A stretch of 14,793 nucleotides of DNA from Verrucomicrobia bacterium UBA6015 (GCA_002428045.1 DIZZ01000154.1:41889-56681), one strand, 5' to 3'; counted from the first letter of the stretch, positions 1-7,598 are shown. Translations and numbers: made by a program. Notes: generated by a model from the sequence alone, not told the origin.

Positions 1-580
1 TGACGGGATGAGGTTTCATTACGCCGAGAAGGGTGAATATGGTGGGTTCAATTACTCGGCTCCCGGTGTGGGTGGTCTTACCGGGGTAGGCATCCTTTGT
101 CTCCAGTTCCTTGGTGAATCGAAATCGAAAGAGGTACGCTCCTCGCTTCCGACGCTGGCCAGTTATCCCTTTACTTGGCAGGAAGAGAAGGACGAAAAAG
201 AGAAAGCGAAAGAGACGGCGGGCAAGGGCAACCTCTACTTCTGGTACTATAACACGCAGGCTTATTTCCAGGAAGGTGGCGCGACATGGGATGCATGGAA
301 CAAGGAGTTCTCAGCGCCGCTCGTGAATCTACAGAAGGTGATCAGCAAGGATGTCAGCGGTTATGTCGATCATAAGGGGGAACCCCATGACATCGGCTCT
401 TGGGACGGTGGCCCGCACTTCCATGACGGGGGCGAGGGTGCCGTCTTCAAGACGCTTCTTTCGACGCTGATGCTAGAAGTCTATTATCGTTACCTGCCGA
501 CGTTCCAGGTGATCCCGGATGCAGAGATCAAGAAGGAGTTGGAAAGCAGCGACGATATTGTGATTGATCTCTCCTCCTAA
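1..580 (+). CDS. Toroid-repeat (prenyltransferase/squalene-oxidase-like) protein, C-terminal part
   Basis: The reading frame is open from the first codon of the window (position 2), so the true start lies upstream and only about 192 C-terminal residues are seen. The motifs GGFNYS, GLTGVGILCLQFLGE, FWYYNTQAYFQEGG, DIGSWDGG and LEVYYRYLP match the last repeats of the alpha/alpha-toroid fold found in squalene-cyclase-like and prenyltransferase-repeat proteins, which are abundant in planctomycetes and verrucomicrobia. In those phyla most such proteins have no proven enzyme activity. A charged Lys/Glu-rich stretch lies between two repeats (about positions 175-230), and a His/Gly/Asp-rich loop follows the GSWDGG motif. 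No membrane anchor or sorting signal is visible at the C-terminus. The gene ends at TAA (578-580) and is followed by a strong terminator. The fold assignment is fairly sure; the function is unknown. Confidence 0.7.
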   Translation, partial: DGMRFHYAEKGEYGGFNYSAPGVGGLTGVGILCLQFLGESKSKEVRSSLPTLASYPFTWQEEKDEKEKAKETAGKGNLYFWYYNTQAYFQEGGATWDAWNKEFSAPLVNLQKVISKDVSGYVDHKGEPHDIGSWDGGPHFHDGGEGAVFKTLLSTLMLEVYYRYLPTFQVIPDAEIKKELESSDDIVIDLSS

Positions 581-597
581 CCATCTTGTACCTTCGG

Positions 598-635
598 AAA
601 GGCGGGGCTGCAATGCAGCCCCGCCTTTTGTTTTT
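598..635 (+). terminator. Rho-independent terminator after the toroid-repeat gene
   Basis: A perfect 14-bp GC-rich inverted repeat (598-611 pairs with 615-628) has a 3-base AAT loop and is followed by a T-rich run (626-635, interrupted by one G). It lies 18 bases after the stop codon, the expected place for an intrinsic terminator of the upstream gene. Its T-tract overlaps the -35-like box of the next gene. Confidence 0.92.
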
Positions 636-661
636 GACAGTAGCGGGTGATGATGTAGACT
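634..661 (+). promoter_or_regulatory. Candidate sigma-70-type promoter for the GT-C-like/TPR gene
   Basis: A perfect TTGACA (634-639) is followed after 16 bases by TAGACT (656-661), which matches 4 of 6 positions of the -10 consensus. The ATG of the next gene is at 669, only 7 bases after the -10 box. Initiation at the usual distance would therefore begin at or next to the start codon and give a leaderless or nearly leaderless transcript. No Shine-Dalgarno sequence precedes this ATG, which fits. Inferred from sequence only. Confidence 0.45.
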
Positions 662-668
662 GCCGCTT

Positions 669-3600
669 ATGAATTCAAAATGGATGGATCGGATGGTCGG
701 CCCGGTGCTTGCCTTGGTGGCGCTGGGGGTGTATCTCTTGACGCTCAGCGATGGCGCTTTTCCAGGGCCTTCGTCAGCGCTCGTTGTTTCCCTGCTGGGC
801 CTTTTCCCCACGCTGACGCCTGCTTCTCCGCTGTGGATGCTGGCGGCACGCGGGCTCGTTGGCGTGGCAGGTTCGGATCATGCCGTACAAGCGCTGAACG
901 TGTTCAGTGCGCTGTGCGCCTCCGGTGCTGTCTGGTTGTTGTACAGCCTGATGCGCCATGGCATTTTCTTCTTTACCGACGAGTATCTTGTGTCCCTTGG
1001 TCGCCGCCGCCTGGCATCGATGGCTGCCGGCATCGCGGCAGCCTTGTTTTTTGCGTTCTGCCTGCCGTTCTGGAATGTGGCAACCCGGGCGCATAACGCC
1101 GCCTTTGATACCCTCTTACTGCTGCTGCTGGCCCGGCTGTTTGTCGCCTATGCCGCCAATGGTCGCGTCGTCGTGGCCATTGCCCTGGCGCTGCTCTATG
1201 GGGCTGGCCTAGCGGAATTTGCCACGTTGATCGTGCTGGGGCCGGTTTTCGGCGGAGGGCTGCTCTATGTCATGTGGCGGCGCGAGACGCTTCGCGGCTG
1301 GCTGTTGGTAGGGTTGGCGGGGAGTTTCGTGGGTGGTTTGCTGCTGGCCTACCTGTGGGCGGCTTGGGCCTTTTACGAGACGCCGGGCTACGAGATCCGC
1401 GGCTATAAGAATTTTTTCCAGATCCTGCATTACATGTGGCGAGACCAGTATTTCCTGATCAGTCGCAGTCTTCCGCGCGAAGGCTGGCTGATCATCCTGT
1501 TTGTGACGGTGGTTCCCTGGCTGACCATGTTTGCAGTGGCCCGGCGGGCACTGAATGATGAGCACGAATGGAGCATCAATATCCTGCATGTGACTATGAC
1601 GGCGTTGGTGGTGGCGGTCGCGCTGAATGTGCCGCTATCGCCCTGGGCCATGCTGGGATGGAGCCGCCTGCTGGTAACCCCCTATGTGCTGGCGGCCATG
1701 GTGTTCGGATACCTGGCGGCTTTCTGGTTCCTGCTGCCCGGCGAGCGCCAGGATGGTGCCTGGGCCTTCGATATGGATCTGGTCCGGCGGGCGGCATCGC
1801 GACTGGTGCTGCTCGGGTTGCTGGGGGTGGTGCTTTATGTCCCCTGGCGGAACCGCGAGGGGGCCGACACGGCCGCCGCCCGCCCTGCCAATGCACTGGC
1901 GGACAAAGTGGTCGAGAGCCTGGCCGGGCGGACGTGGCTGCTGACGGATGGACGTCTGGATAATCATCTGTTGCTGGCGGCGAGCCGTCACCAGATTCCG
2001 CTGCGGGTGCTGAACATACACGGTGGAGATCGTCTGCTGTACCAGAATTATGTGGCTACGCTGTTCGAGGATGTCCGGCTGAAGAACCTCGCCACGTTGA
2101 GCCTGGCTGCCCTGATGCGGGAATGGTTGACGCCCGGGCAGGGTATCGCCAGTCAGGTGGCGATCCTGGGAACGCCCGATGTGTGGCTCCGGCAAGGGTT
2201 CCACGCCGTGCCGAATCAACTCGTGTTCCTCGGCAGCGAGGATATCAAGGCGGAGGATGGTCGCGCCCTGCTGCAGCGGCATGAAGCCTTCTGGCGTGAA
2301 TTTGAACCCTGGCTGAAGGACAACGAGGCGTCGCCGACCGCCGCCTCAGCGGATGGCGTGCGTCGAATGTCCTGGGTTGCGGTCCATGCCTCGATGGTGG
2401 CCAACAATCTGGGCGTTATGCTGGAGGATCTGGAGCTTCCGGAGGAGGCAACGCGGGCCTATGCGGCCTCGCGCCGCTTGGATCCGGATAATGTCAGTGC
2501 GCTACTGAACACCGCCACCATGGTGCAGGCCGGGCGTGCGCAGGATCCGGACGGGGCGATCAAGACGGCACTCGCTGAACTGGAGAAGGGCTTGGAGCAG
2601 AAATACCATATCTGGTCGCTATCCCGGTATTACGGCACGGTTCGTGCCCCCGAGGCGTTTGCCCAGATGGGTTGGAACTGGGCCTATTCGGGGCGTCCGG
2701 AAATGGCGATCGCCCAGATGGAGAAGGCCGCTGATTTACTGCCCGAGGCCCAGCGGGAGACGTTGCAGGGGGTCATGGCGGATCTCTACATGCAGGATAA
2801 CCGTCCATTGGAGGGTGAGGCGATCTACAAGACGATCCTGAGCCGGGAACCCGCCAACCTGCCTGCGTTGCAGGGAATGATGCGCATTGCCCTGTTGAAG
2901 CGGGATCTTGAGGCTGCCGAGGCGTATCGGCAAAAATCGGACGAGAACGGCCTTGATCCGGTGCAGGCGGTGCTGCAGCAGGTCCTGATTGAAACGGCAA
3001 GCAAGCAGTTTGATGCGGCCCGGCAGCGGCTGGAGGCATTGCTTCAGGAGGATCGCAAGCTGATCCGTGGCTGGGTGCTGCTGGCGGAGGTCGGGTTTGC
3101 CTCGGGGAATCCGTCGTTGATCGATCAGGCCTTGCGGCGGTTGGAGGGGCTGGAAGGCGCTCGTGGATTCAACAGCGCGATCATTAATGGCCGCCGTGCG
3201 TTCGAGAAGAAAGATCTGCCAGCGGCGGTTGGTTTCTTCGAGACGGCACTGGTGCATCAGCCAGGGAACCGCCGGCTGATTGAGACCTTGCTGCGATTGG
3301 ACCTGGTCCTGGGCCGGGCGGATTCGATTCGTCGTTATGTGAAGCAGTTGCTGCAGGAGGATCCGGGGCATGCGCTGGCCTTGTATGTGCGCGGCAGCCT
3401 GCAGATCGCGGATGGGGATTATACCCTGGCGGAGGATTCGCTACGCCAGAGTCTGAGGCGGGCAAGGTTGCCGATGGCGCTGAACGATCTGGCTTGGCTG
3501 CGGATGGAGCAGGGGGCACATGCCGAGGCGGAGGGTCTCATCAATGAGGCGCTGGCGGCGAACGAGCGCAATCCAGCCGCCTGGGACACCAAGGGGGTGA

Positions 3601-3827
3601 TCCTGCTCAAGACCGGACGGGCGGAGGAGGCCGAGCAGGCGTTCGGGCGAGCCATTGCCATGGCGGGTGGGAATGCGACGATGCATCTGCACATGGGCGA
3701 AGCCCAGCTTGCGCTGGGCAAGCTGGATTCGGTCCGCAAGATGGTCGAGATGCTCAAGCCGCATCGGGAACAGCTTCTGACCAACGACCACGAGCTTTTC
3801 AACCGCCTGCAGACGGCCGTTCAGTAG
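669..3827 (+). CDS. GT-C/DUF2723-like multispanning membrane protein with C-terminal TPR repeats
   Basis: This is a 1052-residue protein. Residues 1 to about 392 contain roughly 11 hydrophobic segments (for example 10-27, 76-95, 115-135, 145-162, 166-202, 208-234, 272-292, 303-322, 333-357, 377-392). The order of features (YLLTL, a loop, a Leu/Pro-rich segment, a second helix, then RR-LASMAAG and PFWNVA) resembles the N-terminus of DUF2723/GT117 GT-C glycosyltransferases. The loop that normally carries the acidic DSGE-type motif reads PGPSSA here (residues 32-37), so activity is doubtful. Residues of about 400-560 are soluble and unassigned. From about residue 575 to the end there are TPR-like helical pairs, such as AWDTKGVILLKTGRAEEAEQ. 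The whole probably sits in the inner membrane with the TPR part as a protein-binding module. The first ATG has no Shine-Dalgarno; in-frame ATGs at 684 and 693 are alternatives. The 3' end overlaps recO convergently by 29 bases. Confidence 0.75.
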   Translation: MNSKWMDRMVGPVLALVALGVYLLTLSDGAFPGPSSALVVSLLGLFPTLTPASPLWMLAARGLVGVAGSDHAVQALNVFSALCASGAVWLLYSLMRHGIFFFTDEYLVSLGRRRLASMAAGIAAALFFAFCLPFWNVATRAHNAAFDTLLLLLLARLFVAYAANGRVVVAIALALLYGAGLAEFATLIVLGPVFGGGLLYVMWRRETLRGWLLVGLAGSFVGGLLLAYLWAAWAFYETPGYEIRGYKNFFQILHYMWRDQYFLISRSLPREGWLIILFVTVVPWLTMFAVARRALNDEHEWSINILHVTMTALVVAVALNVPLSPWAMLGWSRLLVTPYVLAAMVFGYLAAFWFLLPGERQDGAWAFDMDLVRRAASRLVLLGLLGVVLYVPWRNREGADTAAARPANALADKVVESLAGRTWLLTDGRLDNHLLLAASRHQIPLRVLNIHGGDRLLYQNYVATLFEDVRLKNLATLSLAALMREWLTPGQGIASQVAILGTPDVWLRQGFHAVPNQLVFLGSEDIKAEDGRALLQRHEAFWREFEPWLKDNEASPTAASADGVRRMSWVAVHASMVANNLGVMLEDLELPEEATRAYAASRRLDPDNVSALLNTATMVQAGRAQDPDGAIKTALAELEKGLEQKYHIWSLSRYYGTVRAPEAFAQMGWNWAYSGRPEMAIAQMEKAADLLPEAQRETLQGVMADLYMQDNRPLEGEAIYKTILSREPANLPALQGMMRIALLKRDLEAAEAYRQKSDENGLDPVQAVLQQVLIETASKQFDAARQRLEALLQEDRKLIRGWVLLAEVGFASGNPSLIDQALRRLEGLEGARGFNSAIINGRRAFEKKDLPAAVGFFETALVHQPGNRRLIETLLRLDLVLGRADSIRRYVKQLLQEDPGHALALYVRGSLQIADGDYTLAEDSLRQSLRRARLPMALNDLAWLRMEQGAHAEAEGLINEALAANERNPAAWDTKGVILLKTGRAEEAEQAFGRAIAMAGGNATMHLHMGEAQLALGKLDSVRKMVEMLKPHREQLLTNDHELFNRLQTAVQ

Positions 3828-4620
3828 CGGCTTTCCTCACCTGCATCACCGCCATTTGGAAGGCAATGGCGCGGCATTCGGGGGCGGTGTCAAGGTGGCG
3901 GCTGAGGAAATGGCGCAGCGTCTGGCAAAGGGCGTCGCGCTGGCTGGCATCCAGCGGTACCCCTCGTAGCGGTGCAAACGCTGCTGCGCGCTGCCAGCGC
4001 CGCAGCAGCGCCAGCAGATCCGGCGTCAGTCGCCGTGCGGCGGATTCCTGGCGGTGCGGGGCGCAGGCGTCGCACACCACGCCGCCCAGCTCCGCCGAGA
4101 ACAGCGCCCCGGCCTCGGGCGGCAGGTGATCCTTGCACAGGGTACAGTGTCGCAGGTGCGGAGAAATCCCCAGCAGTTCCAACAGGTGCAGTTCGTACCA
4201 CAGCATCAGGAGGTCATGCGGTGGCGGCGTCTGGGCCAGGGTTCTGAGCGCATCGTCGGTCAGGTGGTAAAGCTCGGGGATATGCGCCCCGTCGGGGGTG
4301 GCATCGGCGGCCAGCCGGCAGAGGTAGCTGATCACGGCCGTGCGCCGCCAGTCGCCGTGGCATGCGCGCCGATTGTCAAGGGCGGTGCATTCCTTGAAGA
4401 TGTGCAGTCCGTTGTGCGCATATTCATAAAAAAGCAACTCGCAGCGGTAACCGATATCATACTGCCCGGCATAATCGCGCTTGGGGCGCAAGGCCCCCTT
4501 GATGACCGTGGCGATCTTGCCATAGTCAGGCGTCAGCCAGGTCACGACCTGCGAGGTGTTCGAGAACGGGCTGATGCGCAGGGTGACGGCCTCGGTCTTG
4601 GCGATAGGGTGCTGGCTCAT
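3799..4620 (-). CDS. recO: DNA repair protein RecO
   Basis: RecO of the RecFOR pathway binds ssDNA and, with RecR, loads RecA onto SSB-coated single strands during gap repair. The 273-residue length is typical. The N-terminal OB-fold shows the usual pattern TEAVTLRISPFSNTSQVVTW, then YGKIATVIKGALRPK and LFYEY. A helical middle follows (WYELHLLELLGISPHL), then a zinc-binding site with C159-x2-C162 and C183-x2-C186. It is the last gene of the leftward operon. Its ATG overlaps the stop of nth in an ATGA arrangement and has no clear Shine-Dalgarno of its own, so it probably depends on translational coupling. Its last codons overlap the end of the convergent TPR gene. No terminator hairpin is obvious after it. 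Identification is secure. Confidence 0.93.
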   Translation of the reverse strand: MSQHPIAKTEAVTLRISPFSNTSQVVTWLTPDYGKIATVIKGALRPKRDYAGQYDIGYRCELLFYEYAHNGLHIFKECTALDNRRACHGDWRRTAVISYLCRLAADATPDGAHIPELYHLTDDALRTLAQTPPPHDLLMLWYELHLLELLGISPHLRHCTLCKDHLPPEAGALFSAELGGVVCDACAPHRQESAARRLTPDLLALLRRWQRAAAFAPLRGVPLDASQRDALCQTLRHFLSRHLDTAPECRAIAFQMAVMQVRKAATERPSAGG

Positions 4621-5282
4621 GGTTTTGCGTGCTTGCTGATCACGCCGACGCGGCTACAGACGCGGTAAATCGGGCAACGATCGCATTGTGGATGACGGGG
4701 CGTACAGAGCGTCTGGCCAAAGGAGACGAGCTGGCGGTTCCACGGTTTCCAGTAGCGCTTGGGCAGGATCTGCCGCAGGGTCATTTCTGTTTCCAGGGGG
4801 GTGGTGGTCTGCAGCAGGCCCAGCCGGTTGGAAATCCGATGCACATGGATATCCACGCAGATGGCGTGCTTGTCGAAGGCGACGCTCATCACGAGATTGG
4901 CCGTCTTGCGTCCTACCCCTGGCAGCGTACAGAGCGCCTCGATCGTGTCCGGCACGGTGTCGTTGAACTGCTGCTGCAGGACCTCGCCAAGCGCCTTGAG
5001 ATGCCTCGCCTTGGTGCGGTAGAACCCGACCGGGAAGATGAGCTGCTCTAGGGCCTCGACCGATTGCTGGCGCAGATCGGCGGGTGACCGTACAACGGCA
5101 AAGAGTTTGCGGACGACTTTGGTCGTGGTCTCATCGCGAGTGCGGGCACTCAGCAGGGTGGCGACGAGCACGTTGAAGGAGGAGCCGGTCTGCGCCTGGA
5201 TGAATTCGATGATCGGCGCGGACTGCTTCTCGTATTCCGCTTTCAATACGCGATGGACGAAGGGGATGTCGTCAACGGTCAT
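4617..5282 (-). CDS. nth: Endonuclease III (DNA glycosylase/AP lyase)
   Basis: This base-excision repair enzyme removes oxidised pyrimidines and nicks the resulting abasic site. The protein is 221 residues, close to the family norm. The helix-hairpin-helix LPGVGRKTANLV is present with the catalytic lysine at K126, and the catalytic aspartate is D144 in VDIHVHR. The C-terminal [4Fe-4S] loop is intact: C193-x6-C200-x2-C203-x5-C209. All key residues are present, so it should be active. Its ATG overlaps the TAA of pyrF by one base (TAATG), preceded by a Shine-Dalgarno-like AAAGGGG. Its stop overlaps the recO start by 4 bases. Pairing with recO gives a small repair block at the end of the operon. 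MutY is unlikely because the protein is short and lacks the MutT-like C-terminal domain. Confidence 0.95.
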   Translation of the reverse strand: MTVDDIPFVHRVLKAEYEKQSAPIIEFIQAQTGSSFNVLVATLLSARTRDETTTKVVRKLFAVVRSPADLRQQSVEALEQLIFPVGFYRTKARHLKALGEVLQQQFNDTVPDTIEALCTLPGVGRKTANLVMSVAFDKHAICVDIHVHRISNRLGLLQTTTPLETEMTLRQILPKRYWKPWNRQLVSFGQTLCTPRHPQCDRCPIYRVCSRVGVISKHAKP

Positions 5283-5989
5283 TACGCCCCTTTGTGCCCG
5301 CGGGCGGCAGTCTCGATTTCCTGCAAAATCCGCTCGGCCGCCAATCCGGGATCAGCGGCTTCGAGGATGGGGCGTCCGACAACCAGGTATGAGGCCCCAT
5401 CGGCAACGGCCATGGTGGGTGTGGCCACGCGTTTCTGATCGCCCAGTTCGCCGTCGGCGGGGCGGATGCCGGGGGTGACGATCAGCGGATCGGCCCCGAT
5501 CCGCTGCCGGAAGGCGCTGATCTCGAGCGGCGAGCAGACCAGCCCGCTGATCCCGCAGTCAATCGCCAGTGCCCCCAGCTCGGTGGTGTGCGTACGCAGG
5601 TCGCGGGAAACCCCCAGTTCGGTCAGATCACCCTGGTCCAGGCTGGTGAGTGTGGTCACGGCCACGATGTCGAGCCCCGCAGGGCAGGCCTCGGCGGCGG
5701 CGGTCAGCATGGCGCGGCCCCCGCCCGCATGCACGGTCAGCAGAGCAACGCCGTAGCCCGAGGCGGAACCCACGGCCCGAGCGACCGTGCGTGGGATGTC
5801 GTGCAGCTTCAGATCCAGGAAAATGCGCTTGCCGCGCTGCTGCAGGAACGTGAGCGCGTCCGGTCCGGAGGCCACGAACAACTCGAGGCCGACCTTGTAG
5901 AAGCGGACAGCCTCCGGAAGGCGGTTGACAATATCGGGAATAGCGGCGGCGCTGGGGACATCCAAAGCGACAATCAGTTCTGGTTTCAT
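5282..5989 (-). CDS. pyrF: Orotidine 5'-phosphate decarboxylase
   Basis: This enzyme catalyses the last step of de novo UMP synthesis, decarboxylating OMP in the cytoplasm. The protein is 235 residues, the usual size for the group I TIM-barrel enzyme. Signature residues are D10 (VALDVP), K32 (FYKVGLELF), and the catalytic D59-x-K61-x2-D64 in FLDLKLHDIP. The phosphate-binding segments are VTPGIRP (R176) and VVGRPI (R206). A good Shine-Dalgarno (AAGGAG, complementary to 5995-6000) precedes the ATG, even though that ATG also overlaps the tsaE stop by 4 bases, so it can initiate independently. No other pyrimidine genes are in the window. Identification is secure. Confidence 0.95.
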   Translation of the reverse strand: MKPELIVALDVPSAAAIPDIVNRLPEAVRFYKVGLELFVASGPDALTFLQQRGKRIFLDLKLHDIPRTVARAVGSASGYGVALLTVHAGGGRAMLTAAAEACPAGLDIVAVTTLTSLDQGDLTELGVSRDLRTHTTELGALAIDCGISGLVCSPLEISAFRQRIGADPLIVTPGIRPADGELGDQKRVATPTMAVADGASYLVVGRPILEAADPGLAAERILQEIETAARGHKGA

Positions 5990-6408
5990 ACAGGCTCCTT
6001 TAACGTAATGATGCGTTTTTCTGGGTATTTTACAACTTCAAAAGTCAGACGTAGGGTACGGGCGGGAAGCAGATGCTCGGCCCGTTCGGCCCATTCGATC
6101 ACGGTAATCCCATCCCGCTCGAAATACTCCTCCAGCCCGAGTTCGTCGAGGGCGTCCGGATGGCTGAGACGGTACAGGTCCATATGGTAGAGCGGCGGGG
6201 TCGAGGCATACTCGTGAATCAGTGTGTAGGTCGGGCTGGTAACGGGCACCGTGATCTTCAGGGCGGCGGCCAAACCCCGCACAAAACAGGTCTTGCCGCT
6301 GCCCAGGTCGCCATAAAGGGCCAGCACCGAACCGGGGTGCAGCCGGGGGACAAGCCGGGCGGCGATCAAGGCGGTATCCGCAATGGAATGGGATTCAAAC
6401 GCGGTCAT
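5986..6408 (-). CDS. tsaE: tRNA threonylcarbamoyladenosine biosynthesis ATPase TsaE
   Basis: TsaE is the small ATPase that works with TsaB and TsaD to make t6A37 in ANN-decoding tRNAs. The protein is 140 residues, a normal length. It shows a P-loop GDLGSGKT (33-40), the family motif VTSPTYTLIHEY (56-67) in the switch region, the YHMDLYRL motif (74-81), and VIEWAERAE (103-111), which ends the nucleotide-binding core. The partners tsaB and tsaD are not in this window. Its ATG overlaps the glycosyltransferase stop by 4 bases (ATGA) with no clear Shine-Dalgarno, implying coupling to the gene before it. Its own stop overlaps the pyrF start in the same way. Confidence 0.94.
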   Translation of the reverse strand: MTAFESHSIADTALIAARLVPRLHPGSVLALYGDLGSGKTCFVRGLAAALKITVPVTSPTYTLIHEYASTPPLYHMDLYRLSHPDALDELGLEEYFERDGITVIEWAERAEHLLPARTLRLTFEVVKYPEKRIITLKEPV

Positions 6409-7484
6409 GGCGATGGCAGAACCGGGCGCAGGAGCCCGATCAGTTCCTCCTCCAGGTTCCGGTTGCAGTAGCGCGAAAGACGCTGTTTCTGCCCGGCGAT
6501 CACCGCCGTGCGCAGCGTCGCGTTCTCGACCACCCGGTCCAGCGCCTCCGCCGCGATGTCGAACCGCCGCTCGGTCAGTAGGATACCGCTGCCATCCAGC
6601 GTCTCAGGAATAGCCGACGACGCATGCGCAACGATGGGAACGTCGTGGAACATGCTTTCCATCAGGGGAATGCAGAACCCCTCATGCTCGCTCATGCACA
6701 GGAAGGCGTGGGCGTGGCGGAAATAGGCGTTCAACACGGCCTGGGGCACCGAGCCAGCGAAGACCACATTCTTCAGTCCCAGGTCCTTGACCATCGTCTG
6801 CAGCAGCGCGTAATACCGCTCCGCGCCCGCCGTTGATCCGGCATGGATCAGGCGCGAGCGGGGCTGGACGGTTTTCTGGTAGAAGGCGAAGACGCGGATC
6901 AGGTCCTCGATCTTCTTGTTCGGGGTGCAGCGGCCGACAAAGAGGATGTTGCGCAGCCCATCCTGCAGCGAGGCGGCCGTATGACTGTCGATATCGCGGG
7001 TGATCTGGGAGCTGTTCAGCAGGATCGGTAGCACGGCGACTTGGCGATACCCCATCGCCTCCAGTTCCGTGGCATTGAAACGGCTGTCGGCCATGTTGAC
7101 CGTGGCGACACCCGCCAGCTCGGAGGCCTGCCGCAACCCGTGGCGCAAGTGGGCCGCCGTCTGGGTGTTGATAAAGTCAAAATACCGGGGCGGGGTGATA
7201 TTGTGATAAAGGATGGCCTTGCGGCAGGGCAGTGACTTGAAGACGTCGTTCACCGTGCTGCCGATGGACAGGTGTAGCAGCACCAGGTCATCGGGCCGGG
7301 CGCTGGCCGCATACTCTGTGGCATCGCGCACGTCGTCGCGCAGGGCTTTGAGCACATTGCGGGTCTCGCTGAAGATCGACGAGGCATAGCCGCGACGACG
7401 AAAAATCTCCCTGAACAGAATTGATTCATTACTGATGGCATCGCTATGGGCGAAACCGGCGACAAACTGGTGGATGGCTGGCAT
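6405..7484 (-). CDS. GT4-family glycosyltransferase (GT-B fold)
   Basis: This is a 359-residue cytoplasmic retaining glycosyltransferase of the GT4 type. The N-terminal acceptor domain begins IHQFVAGFAHSDAISNES, like a GT4 subgroup linked to polysaccharide synthesis. The donor-binding domain starts near residue 178 with NILFVGRCTPNKKIEDLI, where R185 and K190 fit the usual phosphate contacts. It carries the E-x7-E motif at E268 and E276 (SEHEGFCIPLMES), followed by PIVAHASSAIPET. There is no signal peptide or membrane helix. A strong Shine-Dalgarno 4 bases before the ATG fixes the start. It is the first gene of a five-gene leftward operon otherwise made of repair, tRNA-modification and pyrimidine genes, so context does not reveal its sugar or acceptor. 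The family is sure; the substrate is unknown. Confidence 0.88.
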   Translation of the reverse strand: MPAIHQFVAGFAHSDAISNESILFREIFRRRGYASSIFSETRNVLKALRDDVRDATEYAASARPDDLVLLHLSIGSTVNDVFKSLPCRKAILYHNITPPRYFDFINTQTAAHLRHGLRQASELAGVATVNMADSRFNATELEAMGYRQVAVLPILLNSSQITRDIDSHTAASLQDGLRNILFVGRCTPNKKIEDLIRVFAFYQKTVQPRSRLIHAGSTAGAERYYALLQTMVKDLGLKNVVFAGSVPQAVLNAYFRHAHAFLCMSEHEGFCIPLMESMFHDVPIVAHASSAIPETLDGSGILLTERRFDIAAEALDRVVENATLRTAVIAGQKQRLSRYCNRNLEEELIGLLRPVLPSP

Positions 7485-7488
7485 TCAA

Positions 7489-7497
7489 ACCTCCTTT
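7489..7497 (-). promoter_or_regulatory. Strong Shine-Dalgarno of the glycosyltransferase gene
   Basis: On the minus strand, AAAGGAGGT lies 4 bases before the ATG at 7484. It is a near-perfect anti-SD match and fixes the first start codon of the leftward operon. Confidence 0.85.
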
Positions 7498-7507
7498 GAA
7501 CAACAGA

Positions 7508-7535
7508 GTTATACCGAAAGCCCCCCACGAATCAA
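7508..7535 (-). promoter_or_regulatory. Candidate promoter of the leftward GT-tsaE-pyrF-nth-recO operon
   Basis: Read on the minus strand, TTGATT (7535-7530) is followed after 16 bases by TATAAC (7513-7508), matching 4 and 5 of 6 consensus positions. It would place initiation near 7501, about 17 bases before the start codon and just ahead of the Shine-Dalgarno. Position and quality are reasonable, but this is inferred from sequence alone. Confidence 0.45.
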
Positions 7536-7569
7536 GCGCCAAAAGGTAACTAGGGCGGGTTCTACGGGC

Positions 7570-7598
7570 TTGCACAGGACAGCCCTGCGTGGCATAGT
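7570..7598 (+). promoter_or_regulatory. Candidate promoter of the MFS-PlsC-AMP-ligase gene
   Basis: TTGCAC (7570-7575) is followed after 17 bases by CATAGT (7593-7598), matching 4 of 6 consensus positions in each box. Transcription would begin near 7605, leaving a leader of about 30-40 bases before the likely starts at 7636 or 7645. It faces away from the leftward promoter, so the 7485-7644 gap is a divergent control region. Confidence 0.35.

Noticed and set aside
4054..4668. A 204-codon plus-strand open frame opposite recO
   Set aside because: recO on the other strand has all family motifs and fits the operon; this frame shows no motif and starts inside recO.
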